Source of the DNA: Acinetobacter lwoffii
GTDB lineage: Bacteria; Pseudomonadota; Gammaproteobacteria; Pseudomonadales; Moraxellaceae
Direction: 5' to 3'
DNA: 64,000 bases
NCBI RefSeq assembly: GCF_024129435.1
Contig: NZ_JAMXXN010000009.1
Location: 57,912 to 121,911 of the forward strand
Part shown: positions 1-8,776 of the stretch, one piece after another
Layout: each line of letters starts with the position of its first letter
How positions within the stretch are numbered: position 1 is the first letter of the stretch
Notes under the pieces: model-generated
Database searches by the model: none
Seen by the model: the letters and a program-made list of their open reading frames with translations, nothing else
Told to the model about the DNA's origin: nothing
Position numbers and translations under genes: made by a program

Positions 1-773
1 GGAATCTGAATCAGTTGATTCTGGGCATTAATGGGATAAATGGTCATAACATCATCATCCAGAAAACGCTGGCTAAACAGCAAATCACATTGATCTTCCT
101 TGGTGGTGGCTTGCAGTTTTCGAATCATCTGCTGACTTGTTGCCGTATTCAGTTTTGCTTGAGTGACTTTGCCTGACTGATATTTTGGTATCTGAATTTT
201 CGGTATCGCTGCAGCTTTGAGCACCGCCTGATTGGATTTTTTCCCCGGCCTGATCAAGGCTGAGGGCGTAGAAAGTCGACGCTGAAATTCATCCATCTTG
301 AGTAAAACGGCACTGGCACCGGAAGTCGACAGGTTCCAGCGTGATTGCGTATTCTTAAATACAACCGGAGCTGTTCCCTGTACAGCTTTTAGCAAGGCTC
401 GCGTTTGATCAGTACTGAGGTGCCCTATTCCCTCCCGATTCAGACCAATCACACCATAAGGTGTGCTGGCAATTTGTAGCTGAAGCTGTCGTGTAGGTGT
501 GGCAGCAGCTAAGGGTAAAATCTGGACTTGGGCTTTGATACTACTGTTTGCACCCGCAGCACGCTCTAGTAGCACCGAAACCGGCTGATCAATATCTTGA
601 TCCGATTGATAACCGGCAGCGCGGCAGGTGCCGGTATTATCACAGGAAATTTCCCAGTCTTTATGTAAAAAATGCAGTCCCTGAATAGCAGCCAGACTCC
701 ATGAACTGATACTGGCTAGACCAAATGTGATACTCATGATTTTGATGCTGTAAATCCATTTTTGTTTCATCAT
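1..773 (-). CDS. DUF1176 family protein (partial, C-terminus off window)
   Basis: The gene reads leftward and runs off the left edge, so only about 257 N-terminal residues are visible. After a hydrophobic leader ending near SSWSLAA comes the segment KDWEISCDNTGTCRAAGY, the usual signature of DUF1176 proteins, which are exported and of unknown function. The Cys pair in that segment could form a disulfide. The ATG (771-773, with a second ATG directly after it) abuts the TAA stop of the upstream transporter-GAF gene, giving TAAATGATG, so translation is probably coupled. Family assignment rests on my recognition of the motif. The function is unknown; the pairing with a membrane sensor-transporter is the only contextual clue. 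Confidence 0.75.
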   Translation of the reverse strand, partial: MMKQKWIYSIKIMSITFGLASISSWSLAAIQGLHFLHKDWEISCDNTGTCRAAGYQSDQDIDQPVSVLLERAAGANSSIKAQVQILPLAAATPTRQLQLQIASTPYGVIGLNREGIGHLSTDQTRALLKAVQGTAPVVFKNTQSRWNLSTSGASAVLLKMDEFQRRLSTPSALIRPGKKSNQAVLKAAAIPKIQIPKYQSGKVTQAKLNTATSQQMIRKLQATTKEDQCDLLFSQRFLDDDVMTIYPINAQNQLIQI

Positions 774-3212
774 TTAGTCCTTATTTAAAACGCTTGCCGA
801 GGTAGCAGGCTGCATCTGCTCAATCTGCTTCTGTTTATCTTTTTTCTTGAGCTCATTGCTCAGGGTCGCCATTAAATCCTGCGCCAAAGCCTTAAGCAGA
901 ATCATATCTTCGGCCTGCATCTGTCTCGGTTGTTTATCCAGCAGACATAGACTCCCAACCGCAATTCCATTTTTATCTTTTAAAGGCACACCAGCATAGA
1001 AACGGATATGATGCTGTCTTAATTCTGACAGATGTGGAAAGCGCGGGTCACGCTGCAAGTCTTCTATCACCAAAGGCTCATTCTGATAGAGCAAATGGGT
1101 GCAGACTGAATCCTTGCACATTTGTCGGGTTGCAACAGGCTCCTGAGTAAAAGGACTGATTGGAATATACATTTCATGCTGATTCAGCCAGGAAATTTGT
1201 GCGTAATCAACGTCAAAGGCTTGACGGGCTTCTTCAATATATTGTTTATAAAGGGTCTGATGACGATGATCCAATAACCCCAATTCATTTAAAGCCTGCT
1301 GCCGTTCTTTTTCATTCTTGATCTCCAGATTCTCAAACCAGCTTTCGCCTTCATTCAAGGTATAAGTTTCGATAGTCAGAATCAGATCATCGACATTATT
1401 GACCAATGCCTCCAGCTCAAAACGTTGTTGCAGTTCATCCAGAAGCTTCAGCTGCATCACGCCCCAAGTCGCAAAAATGATTTTCAGCTCAGGATATTGC
1501 TGCGCCAGTCTATATTTCAGCAGCCGAATCTGTGCCGCAGGCGCATGATGAAAAATCGACACACATAAAATCTTGATCGAAGCTGGCAGTACAATACCCT
1601 TTCCTGATTCACTCGATTGAATCAATACATCCGGATCATTTCGGGCAGCAATATTTTTGAGATTCAGCGCGTGTGCCAACATGGCAGAAATCTGGGTGTC
1701 AATTTCCCAACGTGCACCAACGCAATAGACTTCGGGCTGCTCGGCACTCATCTTACTCGGATAGGCTTTTTGAAACGCATGATTAAAGAACTGCAAGCCC
1801 TGATAAAGACGCAACCGGTGTTCGGCAGTGACATCGGCATCATGTCCTTGAGAATAAATCCGAATGGCTGGAATGGCCACTTCGCCATAGAACATTTGTA
1901 CCCGACGGGCCACCTCCTCTTCACTGGGCTTTTTCGGTAATTGTGCACAGATGTAATCATTGGCTACCTGCATTGCATCATTGACTTCATCAGCCACCAG
2001 TCGTTGGTAAAAGCGTTCGGAGGGTGACAATACTGGCGTACTGCCAAGTAAGGTTTTGACAAAACCCAGTGCCGGTACATAATTGGACAAAACCAGCAGG
2101 CAGGCAGTCAAAGGCGTCGACAAGATCAGCCCTACCGGTCCCCAGAGGGTGGTCCAGAACGTAGCAGCCAGAATAATTGCCAAAGTAGACAGACCGGTAC
2201 TTTCCCCATAGAGCCACGGTTCAATCACGTTATTGCTGATGAGTTCCAGCACCAGTATCAAGGCCACAGTCCAGAGCACCATGTCCCAGCCCGGATCAAC
2301 GGCGAAAGCCAGTGTAATCGGGAAAATAGCTGAAACGATCGGGCCAACATAGGGTACAAAACGCATAACCACCGCGACCAGCCCCCACATGATCGCTGCC
2401 GGCACGCCAATCAATAACAGCCCAATCGCCATGGGAATACCATAAGTGACATTGACCAGCAGCTGCATGCGCAAATAGGTTCCGATACTTTTTCCGGCAT
2501 CATCCAGCGCATCGGTGCCGATATTCAGATTACCGCCCAAGAGTTTCAGAAAACGGTCATGCAAGTCTTTGCCATTGAATAAAATCAATACCATAAACAG
2601 GAACACAATCCCGATAATCGCCAACGGATTCAGGATTTTATTCAACCAGTCTAGGGCAGCTTCTTCACTCGTTGGTTCCAAACCGACCACTTTGACATTC
2701 TGCACATTTGGGTCTTCTGTTTCCTGTTCTGGGGTGTCTATCGAATCTTCGACTGTGTCAAAGGTCTGGATCGCACCGTCCCACATACTCGGTCCCTGAC
2801 GATAGTTTTCGAGCATTTTCAGTTTTTGCTGGATGGTGTCCTGATATTGCGGCAGTTCCTGACTTAGCTTGCCAAGTTGCACCCCCAGATAAGTTGCAGT
2901 GCCACCCAGAAATGACAAGGTCAGGCACATGACCAGGCCAATCGCCGCCCATTGGGGACAGCCCCAGCGCTTTAAACGGGAAACCAGAGGAGAAAGTAAA
3001 AATGCCAGCAGAATGGCCAAAGCCAGCGGAATAAAAATATCACGGCCAAAATACAACGCCGTCATGACCACAGCAGCAATTACAAAGCCTGCCATCATTC
3101 TGAGTGCATGTTGGGTGCGCTGCCGCTCGGACTGATCCGGCATCAATACTTCAGTCTGTTGTTGCAGGTTGGCCTGTCTTGGTTTTACTTGACTGTTCTT
3201 GTTGTTATCCAC
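774..3212 (-). CDS. PerM/AI-2E family transporter with C-terminal GAF domain
   Basis: This 812-residue protein has three parts. Residues about 35-375 hold the multi-pass membrane domain of the AI-2E/PerM (DUF20) family, with the typical RFVPYVGP and NNVIEPWLYG motifs. Residues about 380-620 form a soluble region with an alternating helix/strand pattern like the extra cytoplasmic domain of long PerM homologues. Residues about 650-785 look like a GAF domain (YAQISWLNQ, FYAGVPLKD, GSLCLLD). PerM proteins are inner-membrane and their substrates are mostly unproven, so AI-2 export should not be assumed. A GAF module suggests ligand or redox sensing. The start is GTG at 3210-3212, preceded by AGGA about 8 bases upstream. 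That AGGA lies inside a perfect hairpin (3217-3258). The stop abuts the ATG of the DUF1176 gene. Confidence 0.85.
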   Translation of the reverse strand: MDNNKNSQVKPRQANLQQQTEVLMPDQSERQRTQHALRMMAGFVIAAVVMTALYFGRDIFIPLALAILLAFLLSPLVSRLKRWGCPQWAAIGLVMCLTLSFLGGTATYLGVQLGKLSQELPQYQDTIQQKLKMLENYRQGPSMWDGAIQTFDTVEDSIDTPEQETEDPNVQNVKVVGLEPTSEEAALDWLNKILNPLAIIGIVFLFMVLILFNGKDLHDRFLKLLGGNLNIGTDALDDAGKSIGTYLRMQLLVNVTYGIPMAIGLLLIGVPAAIMWGLVAVVMRFVPYVGPIVSAIFPITLAFAVDPGWDMVLWTVALILVLELISNNVIEPWLYGESTGLSTLAIILAATFWTTLWGPVGLILSTPLTACLLVLSNYVPALGFVKTLLGSTPVLSPSERFYQRLVADEVNDAMQVANDYICAQLPKKPSEEEVARRVQMFYGEVAIPAIRIYSQGHDADVTAEHRLRLYQGLQFFNHAFQKAYPSKMSAEQPEVYCVGARWEIDTQISAMLAHALNLKNIAARNDPDVLIQSSESGKGIVLPASIKILCVSIFHHAPAAQIRLLKYRLAQQYPELKIIFATWGVMQLKLLDELQQRFELEALVNNVDDLILTIETYTLNEGESWFENLEIKNEKERQQALNELGLLDHRHQTLYKQYIEEARQAFDVDYAQISWLNQHEMYIPISPFTQEPVATRQMCKDSVCTHLLYQNEPLVIEDLQRDPRFPHLSELRQHHIRFYAGVPLKDKNGIAVGSLCLLDKQPRQMQAEDMILLKALAQDLMATLSNELKKKDKQKQIEQMQPATSASVLNKD

Positions 3213-3216
3213 CTGA

Positions 3217-3258
3217 AAAGTCCTAAAATATTATTCCTTCAACATAATTTAGGACTTT
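3217..3258 (-). promoter_or_regulatory. Leader hairpin that includes the Shine-Dalgarno of the PerM-GAF gene
   Basis: On the coding strand, AAAGTCCTAAA (3258-3248) pairs perfectly with TTTAGGACTTT (3227-3217) across a 20-nt loop. The 3' arm contains the AGGA that would serve as ribosome binding site for the GTG at 3212. Folding would hide it. The pairing is seen directly; a regulatory role is inferred. It has no U-run, so it is not an ordinary terminator. Confidence 0.5.
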
Positions 3259-3333
3259 CTATATTTTTGTTACAAAGGTATTCCTGTAATCATTTGCAAA
3301 GATATTTCACTTAAATCTTTTCAGGTAAATAGA

Positions 3334-3774
3334 TTAACTCACGCTTTTGATCCGGCGCATTTTCCGGGTTTCGAGTTGCACAGGGACTGAAGTATGTTGA
3401 TGCAGCAATTGCCATTTGCCCTGCTGCTTGCTCAGGCACATGCTGACCCGACACCAGCCCAACTGGAAAATCGGTTCAATCACCGCATAACTCACCCGTA
3501 CATAACCATCGACTACAGCCAGATCAGAAGTGACATGAATGTTCATATTCTGCCGCTCTACACGTATTCCTTCGGGCATAAAGTGCCGATATTGTTGCCA
3601 GAGGGCCTGATAGGCTTCGACGCCTTTAACCTCCATACTGACATCAACCAGACGGATCTCCGGTCGGCACAATTCAATAATATCCTGAATATCGAGTCTG
3701 GCTATGGCATTGTCCCACTCTCGAAGAAATGCCATGACCTCCCGAGCCAATTGTTCATCCCCAAAAATCTGCAT
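3334..3774 (-). CDS. NTF2-like / SnoaL-type protein
   Basis: About 146 residues with the pattern of the NTF2-like superfamily: an N-terminal helix pair (REVMAFLREWDNAIARLD), the phrase DIIELCRPEIRLVDVS, and a C-terminal beta-rich half ending in GKWQLLHQHTS. Such cone-shaped domains act as small enzymes, binding modules or inhibitors, so no reaction can be assigned. I choose the ATG at 3772-3774 because GAGGA lies 7 bases upstream; the longer frame would need a TTG at 3825 with poor spacing. No signal peptide is visible. It is a single gene on the same strand as its neighbours. Confidence 0.7.
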   Translation of the reverse strand: MQIFGDEQLAREVMAFLREWDNAIARLDIQDIIELCRPEIRLVDVSMEVKGVEAYQALWQQYRHFMPEGIRVERQNMNIHVTSDLAVVDGYVRVSYAVIEPIFQLGWCRVSMCLSKQQGKWQLLHQHTSVPVQLETRKMRRIKSVS

Positions 3775-4200
3775 TAAATTTTCCTCAATCGGACAAGTCA
3801 GACCTGAAATCTGGGATTCAATCAACTCACCCGATTTCTGATCTTTTGTTCTTATTATTTTGCCTATGCTAAAGCGTTATTCGCTTTGCTCTCCCCACTG
3901 CCTGATTGGATACAGCTCACCTGAAGATTATTTTTTAAATTATTTTTATTTCAATCAGGATGAATATGCTGTTTCTAGATTGGATGATTCAAAAATCAGC
4001 AGCGATTAAAATCTACTTTAGAACTTTTATTGCATGCCTGTAAATGACATAAAGCGTCATTTAAAAATAGAAATAATTTTAGATCTGAATAAGATAGCGA
4101 GCTGTTACAGACCAAGTCGATCTGTTTATAAATTTACTACGGCGTTGATGAAGTTTTAAGGCATTTGATCCATGTGATATCAGCAGATAAAAGCCATCAT
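3775..4200. other. Intergenic region without a convincing gene
   Basis: AT-rich spacer. It contains the decamer TAATAAGAAC (minus strand, 3848-3857), which also occurs ahead of the genes at 5607 and 9490, and an 8-bp inverted repeat TAAATGAC/GTCATTTA (4041-4048 and 4056-4063) with a 7-nt loop. No ORF with a ribosome binding site is evident. It probably holds the promoter of the NTF2-like gene. Confidence 0.4.
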
Positions 4201-4563
4201 TCAGATAATGGCTTTACTATAGGTCTGCTTTGGCATTTCAATGATTTCGACACAAAGCTGTATTTTGAATTCAGGTTGTGGCGCAATATATTGCTGCATG
4301 ACGTTGAGCACCAATTCGGAAATCGCCTGACGAACTTCGACACTGCGCCCACTCAACAGTGAAACTTTGGCATGCACATAGGCCTGATCTGTAACAGCAT
4401 TCAGTCCAATCACATAATCCCGCTGCATAATCGCACGACTTTTTAAATCATTGGGATCGGTGACATGGCCGGCGTTAAAAAGTGCCTGATGAATCGCGAC
4501 CAATAAGGGTTTGATCTCGATATGTTGCAGATTGTCAGAATATTCCAGATGCAGGTGCGGCAT
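4201..4563 (-). CDS. 5-carboxymethyl-2-hydroxymuconate isomerase family protein
   Basis: The 120-residue length and the start MPHLHLEYSDN match the CHMI (HpaF) branch of the tautomerase superfamily, in which Pro after the cleaved Met is the general base. Internal matches are ALFNAGHV, VHAKVSLLSGRS and the C-terminal phrase LCVEIIEM. HpaF-type enzymes isomerise 5-carboxymethyl-2-hydroxymuconate in homoprotocatechuate degradation in the cytoplasm. No other hpa gene lies nearby, so this may be a stand-alone tautomerase with a different substrate. Family confidence is good; substrate confidence is low. Confidence 0.8.
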   Translation of the reverse strand: MPHLHLEYSDNLQHIEIKPLLVAIHQALFNAGHVTDPNDLKSRAIMQRDYVIGLNAVTDQAYVHAKVSLLSGRSVEVRQAISELVLNVMQQYIAPQPEFKIQLCVEIIEMPKQTYSKAII

Positions 4564-4697
4564 TAAAGGGATCTCAAATCGAAATGTGAGGATCAGGCGA
4601 CAGGAAAATGATCAGCCCCGAATTTCAGCAATAATGAGAATAATACGATTAATCAACCGTATTATTCTCTCGTCAGAATTTTAGTCTAAGGCTAAAT

Positions 4698-5036
4698 TTA
4701 AGCTTTCTTGACATATTCGGATTTCAATTTCATCGGGCCGATCCCCTCGATTTTACAATCGATATCATGCCCATCGGCAGCATCAGGCAACAAACGGATA
4801 CTTTTGACTTTAGTGCCCACTTTCACCACTGAAGATGAACCTTTGATTTTCAGGTCTTTAATCACCGTGACGCTATCACCGTCCGCCAGCACATTGCCGT
4901 TGGCATCCTTGATGATCACTTGTTCTTCAGTGACTTCACCTTCTTTCCACTCATGTGCACATTCAGGACAGATCAGTAGATCGCCATCTGTATAGGTATA
5001 TTCAGATTGACATTTTGGACAGTTTGGCAGACCCAT
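4698..5036 (-). CDS. phnA: PhnA family zinc-ribbon protein (YjdM-like)
   Basis: A 112-residue protein. The N-terminal zinc ribbon has CPKC and CPEC pairs (residues about 5-27), followed by the SH3-like PhnA domain with [18 protein letters not shown] and [17 protein letters not shown]. Despite the historical alkylphosphonate name, members without a phn cluster have no proven role in phosphonate use. The ATG at 5034-5036 is chosen because GAGG lies about 6 bases upstream; the extra 14 residues possible upstream ([11 protein letters not shown]...) are not family-like. It is monocistronic by spacing. Confidence 0.88.
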   Translation of the reverse strand: MGLPNCPKCQSEYTYTDGDLLICPECAHEWKEGEVTEEQVIIKDANGNVLADGDSVTVIKDLKIKGSSSVVKVGTKVKSIRLLPDAADGHDIDCKIEGIGPMKLKSEYVKKA

Positions 5037-5160
5037 AAAAACCTCGAAAAAAAGAGAAAAATAAAATAAATGAAACAAATAAGCTCACAGTATAGCATTT
5101 TTGTCAGGCGCGCTGATGGAGAGGACATTGGGATGAAACCAACACAGGAGATCCAAGGAA

Positions 5161-5607
5161 TTAATTGTCTGAAATCTGCGGATTAACCAGCAAAGACAGG
5201 AGTTGCAGTGATTCCTGCCAACTCAAATGACATACCGCTGGCGGCACCACATCCGGATAACCCACCTGAATAATGTGTAAACCGGTACCGATTGACACTT
5301 TTTCAAAGATGATCGTGACCTCTATTTCACCCTGCAAGTCGGGGGTAGAAAACTGATCGGTATAGCGCAGCAGCTGATTGGGAATGACCTCATGATAAAT
5401 GCCATGAAAATGATGTTGGGTTCCGGTAGAAAAATTGGTAAAGGTCGTTTTATAGCTGCCGCCGGGTTTGACTTCCGCATGTTCTACTTTGGCAATAAAG
5501 CCATGTGGTGCCAGCCATTTGGCCAGTGCATCCGGATGTACAAAGGCACGATACACCCGCTCCGGTGGTGCACTAAACACACGATGCATTTTTAAGGTGT
5601 AACTCAT
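5161..5607 (-). CDS. SRPBCC / AHSA1-type domain protein
   Basis: 148 residues. The opening MHRVFSAPPERVYRAFVHPDALAKWLAPHG-type sequence is the classic start of AHSA1/SRPBCC proteins (a helix-grip fold with a large hydrophobic cavity), followed by KPGGSYKTTF and HGIYHEVIPNQLL. Such proteins bind hydrophobic ligands or, in the Hsp90-activator branch, chaperones; bacterial members are mostly uncharacterised. The ATG at 5605-5607 has AAGGA upstream. The upstream decamer TAATAAGAAC is shared with two other leftward genes in this window. Confidence 0.8.
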   Translation of the reverse strand: MSYTLKMHRVFSAPPERVYRAFVHPDALAKWLAPHGFIAKVEHAEVKPGGSYKTTFTNFSTGTQHHFHGIYHEVIPNQLLRYTDQFSTPDLQGEIEVTIIFEKVSIGTGLHIIQVGYPDVVPPAVCHLSWQESLQLLSLLVNPQISDN

Positions 5608-5805
5608 TTTTTCTTGTCCTTTGTTCTTATTATTTTTTATTGCGGGATATTCCCTGCATTTGTTGTGACTAAATCCTCAGCATCATCAGCCTGAGTTAAG
5701 TACTCATTTGAGTTATTTTATCCAGTTTTGAGCTGGCTATATATAATGAGTATGTATCTATACTCAAGCTCAAACCTTCGTATAGCAATTAAAGAGTAAT
5801 AAAAA

Positions 5806-5826
5806 AAACCCGGCAGCACCGGGTTT
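5806..5826 (-). terminator. Rho-independent terminator of the RraB-like gene
   Basis: Stem AAACCCGG/CCGGGTTT with loop CAGCA, followed on the minus strand by a run of T. It lies about 30 bases past the stop of the rraB-like gene. Confidence 0.85.
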
Positions 5827-5857
5827 CTTACTTTAAATCATTTAAATACAAGCATGC

Positions 5858-6247
5858 TCAGCTACTACGCAGGCTGCTCTCTTCGTCATCCAGCTCATCA
5901 TCATAGACATAGGCCATACAGCCCCAACCATCATATTCACCCTGAAATTGTGCAGCGATTTTGCTGAACCATTGTTCCAGATCCACGATATCTTCGTAGG
6001 CAGGCTCCATATATACATAAATCGTGATGATCCATTCCAAGGTATCGCTATCTTCGTCCTGAAACAGGCTAATTTTTTGCTCTTCTTTTAATAGATGCAA
6101 GGCACAACGATCTGCCTGCGCTTCATCCGCAAAGGCAATCGAAAATTCAATTTCGTGCGCTTCTTGCAAGTCGTCGCCATCCTGATGCATTTGCCACAGT
6201 ACATTGCCATTTTCATCGTCAGGGAATTGATTGTAATCACGTGACAT
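5858..6247 (-). CDS. rraB: RraB-like regulator of ribonuclease E
   Basis: 129 residues, very acidic, with an N-terminal FPDDENGNVLWQMHQDGDDL segment and the C-terminal pattern EQWFSKIAAQFQGEYDGWGC followed by an acidic tail. This matches the RraB (YjgD/DUF1260) family, whose E. coli member binds the C-terminal scaffold of RNase E and alters degradosome activity. The ATG at 6245-6247 has AAGGA 8 bases upstream, and a strong terminator follows. Whether this protein acts on the Acinetobacter RNase E is inference from the family. Confidence 0.8.
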   Translation of the reverse strand: MSRDYNQFPDDENGNVLWQMHQDGDDLQEAHEIEFSIAFADEAQADRCALHLLKEEQKISLFQDEDSDTLEWIITIYVYMEPAYEDIVDLEQWFSKIAAQFQGEYDGWGCMAYVYDDELDDEESSLRSS

Positions 6248-6508
6248 AGAAGTATCCTTATTATGATGCTGTTTTATTCTGCATTTAAGATTAGCTGATT
6301 TTTGTACAATTATCGAGATACAGACAAAAAATATTATCTTTTAACCATAAATAAACATATGATTTTTATAAATATAAAAATAAGTAAGGGGATCAATATA
6401 TTCAAGATTCCTTAAGACCAAAAATCCTGAAAAATATCAGGATTTAAACCAACTTATGGCATTCAGAATACTCTGGTAAAAATCTTCTAGACCTATGAAT
6501 GTCATGAT

Positions 6509-7441
6509 CTACGCGATGTGTGAATGCGGATGATCCTGTTCCAATTGCAAAACCAGCGCAGCAAACTTGAGTTCTTCTAAACGCAGATCAAGATAGGATT
6601 CTTGAATCATCGCCTGACTCAGTGTCTGCCCGGTATAATTCAGCAAGACATAATCATCCTTTAAGGCCTGCAATATCTCGCCCAAATTTTCTGTGCTTAA
6701 TTGAGAGAGATATAAATCTGCCTTACAGTTGAAAGCCAGACTAAGGATTTCAATAGTACTTCGACGGCGATTGTCGTCGACATAATTACAGCTCGCCACC
6801 TGCTGTTTTTCTATGGCCTGTTGAATTCTGTCACGGACATTGCGTAAATGCCGAACCGCATCCGTTTCGCTATAACCCTCAATCAGCTGCTCTAAAACCT
6901 GTGTTGCGGGAAGCTGCAAGCCGAAGCGCTGGGCCTGTATTTTATGCTGTAAAGCACTCAATACCTCTTGCAAGCGATGCTGTTGTTTGGCCTGTTCATA
7001 ATAACCGTGCAAACTTTGTCGGGCCTCCTGCTCAACCTCGGCCACGGCCTGCGCCTGAAACTGGGCAAGATAATCTTTTACTCTTGCGATATAGGCTTTG
7101 AGATCATCGATCATGATCGAAGCATCCAGCTTGGTCGCTTCAACAAAGTTTTCGGCCTGCAAAGTCCGGTTAATAATATATTGCTCGATATCCCAGATAT
7201 CCTGATATTTTTTATATTTATTCAGGGCAATGTTTAAACTGCCATTTTGTACCCGCAATTGGGTGATTTCATAATTCAATTCATCGACTTGAGTTTCATA
7301 ATCTGCCAATTTGCTGCGGGAATGATCCAGGTTTTCCTGTAAAAACTGGATATTGCTGCGTAATGAAGCCTGTACCTTTAAGCTCCATAGCAATGCACAT
7401 ATTAAAATACTCGCGAGAACGAAGAGAGCCATACTGAGCAT
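6509..7441 (-). CDS. DUF4041-like membrane-anchored coiled-coil protein
   Basis: 310 residues. Residues 1-22 form one membrane segment (LFVLASILICALLWSL). Residues about 25-75 are heptad-rich coiled coil. The rest is helical, with KYKKYQDIWDIEQYI, LSLAFNCKADLYLS and ESYLDLRLEELKFAALVLQLE, which resemble DUF4041. In phage and mobile-element proteins DUF4041 usually precedes a T5orf172/Mug113 nuclease domain; here the chain ends after DUF4041, so no nuclease is present. ATG at 7439-7441 with AAAGGA upstream. Function unknown. Confidence 0.6.
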   Translation of the reverse strand: MLSMALFVLASILICALLWSLKVQASLRSNIQFLQENLDHSRSKLADYETQVDELNYEITQLRVQNGSLNIALNKYKKYQDIWDIEQYIINRTLQAENFVEATKLDASIMIDDLKAYIARVKDYLAQFQAQAVAEVEQEARQSLHGYYEQAKQQHRLQEVLSALQHKIQAQRFGLQLPATQVLEQLIEGYSETDAVRHLRNVRDRIQQAIEKQQVASCNYVDDNRRRSTIEILSLAFNCKADLYLSQLSTENLGEILQALKDDYVLLNYTGQTLSQAMIQESYLDLRLEELKFAALVLQLEQDHPHSHIA

Positions 7442-8026
7442 CGTTCTTTCCTTTAACCCCGGGCAGCGCCCTAAACCATCAAATTAAAAATTTATTATAA
7501 AGTCATGATTAATTTTGCATCACTTCGGCCAGATAATCAAAGCCGTTGATCAATACTAAGTCATTCATTCATTTTATTTTTCTACAAAATTTTTATGTGC
7601 AAGTCATGTATGACTGACTGCTTTCCGGCTCAAGACAAATCCATTCTGAAACAACTTACGATATTTTTTATATCAAAGGATATAATTTGAAAGTTTAAAA
7701 ATAATAAAAGCAAAATTAAAAAACCTGAAAAATAAAGATATCAGGCCTATAGCGAGAGATAAAAGAATAAAAATTCTCTAAGCTCATCATCAAGAGATAA
7801 AACGAACATTAAAATTTATATTCGGTAGTGACAGCCGATCAGGCAATGGATCAGTAGAAAATTTCATTTGAACATGCTTGTAAAGCCACTCATTTCCAAG
7901 CTGCTATCGAAATAAATTCTCACACTTTTTTATTCGGGTTGCCCAGTTTAAGAGCTTGATCCTCATCATATTTATGAGCTTAAAAAGCATGTGTCCGGTT
8001 GGCTCTGATTATCAAGCAGAATCAAA
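7442..8026. other. 585-bp intergenic region, no gene seen
   Basis: AT-rich and closed in all frames beyond short runs. A weak inverted repeat CCTGA/TCAGG occurs near 7723-7746. No tRNA-like cloverleaf and no ORF with a ribosome binding site was recognised. An unannotated small RNA cannot be excluded. Confidence 0.4.
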
Positions 8027-8692
8027 TTAGAATGGTATGTCTGCCTTTATTTCGACCGGGACACCACTCAAAGGCTGGGTAAAAGCCAAATAACTGGCAT
8101 GCAAGGCCATGCGATTTAAAGGACTGCGCTGGGGTTTAGGATGATAAATTTTATCGCCAGTAATCGGATGACCGATATGCAGCATATGCACGCGTAGCTG
8201 ATGGGAACGGCCGGTAATGGGGGTCAGCAACACTCGGCTAATGTCTTGCTGGGGTAGGTATTCTAAGGCCTGATACAAGGTTTTGGCGGCCTTGCCCAGT
8301 TCAAAATGCACCATCTGACGCGGACGGTTTTCCCAGTCGGTAATCAAAGGTACTTCGACACTGCCCTCACCTTCGAGTTTGCCCTGTACCAGCGCGACAT
8401 AATTTTTAAGTACCGTGCGTGCCTGAAACATTTTACTCACTGCCACTTCTGCATCGCGGTGTTTGGCAAACATCAAAATACCTGAGGTGGCCATATCCAG
8501 ACGATGGGTAATTTTAGCCTGCGGATACTGGTCCAAAACACGTAAGTAGGCACTGTCATGATGCTCAGGTAAACGCCCAGGAACCGACAATAATCCGGCC
8601 GGCTTTTCAATCACCACCAGATCGTCATCTTCATAAACAATATGTAGCGGTTCTTGCGGTGGACAATAGACAAAGTCATGGTTAATGGGCAT
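8027..8692 (-). CDS. rluA: RluA pseudouridine synthase (23S U746 / tRNA U32)
   Basis: From the ATG at 8690-8692 the product is 221 residues. HRLDMATSG (Asp66) carries the catalytic aspartate of RluA-type synthases. KPAGLLSVPGR, LITDWENRP and ITGRSHQLRVHML match E. coli RluA closely, including its short length without an S4 domain. RluA isomerises U746 of 23S rRNA and U32 of several tRNAs. An in-frame TTG at 8734 would add 14 Cys-rich residues that look unlike the family. It follows the SIMPL gene on the same strand with 84 bp between and may be co-transcribed. Confidence 0.9.
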   Translation of the reverse strand: MPINHDFVYCPPQEPLHIVYEDDDLVVIEKPAGLLSVPGRLPEHHDSAYLRVLDQYPQAKITHRLDMATSGILMFAKHRDAEVAVSKMFQARTVLKNYVALVQGKLEGEGSVEVPLITDWENRPRQMVHFELGKAAKTLYQALEYLPQQDISRVLLTPITGRSHQLRVHMLHIGHPITGDKIYHPKPQRSPLNRMALHASYLAFTQPLSGVPVEIKADIPF

Positions 8693-8776
8693 TTTAAGGG
8701 TACAGCATCTGGAACAATGCGCGCAAAATAACAAGCGGCTTCTAGGCTGTCAATCACGATGCTTGGGCGAATTAAG

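Noticed and set aside
1617..1940. Plus-strand frame of 107 codons inside the PerM-GAF gene
   Set aside because: It is antisense to an intact conserved gene, has no ribosome binding site, and its product resembles no protein.
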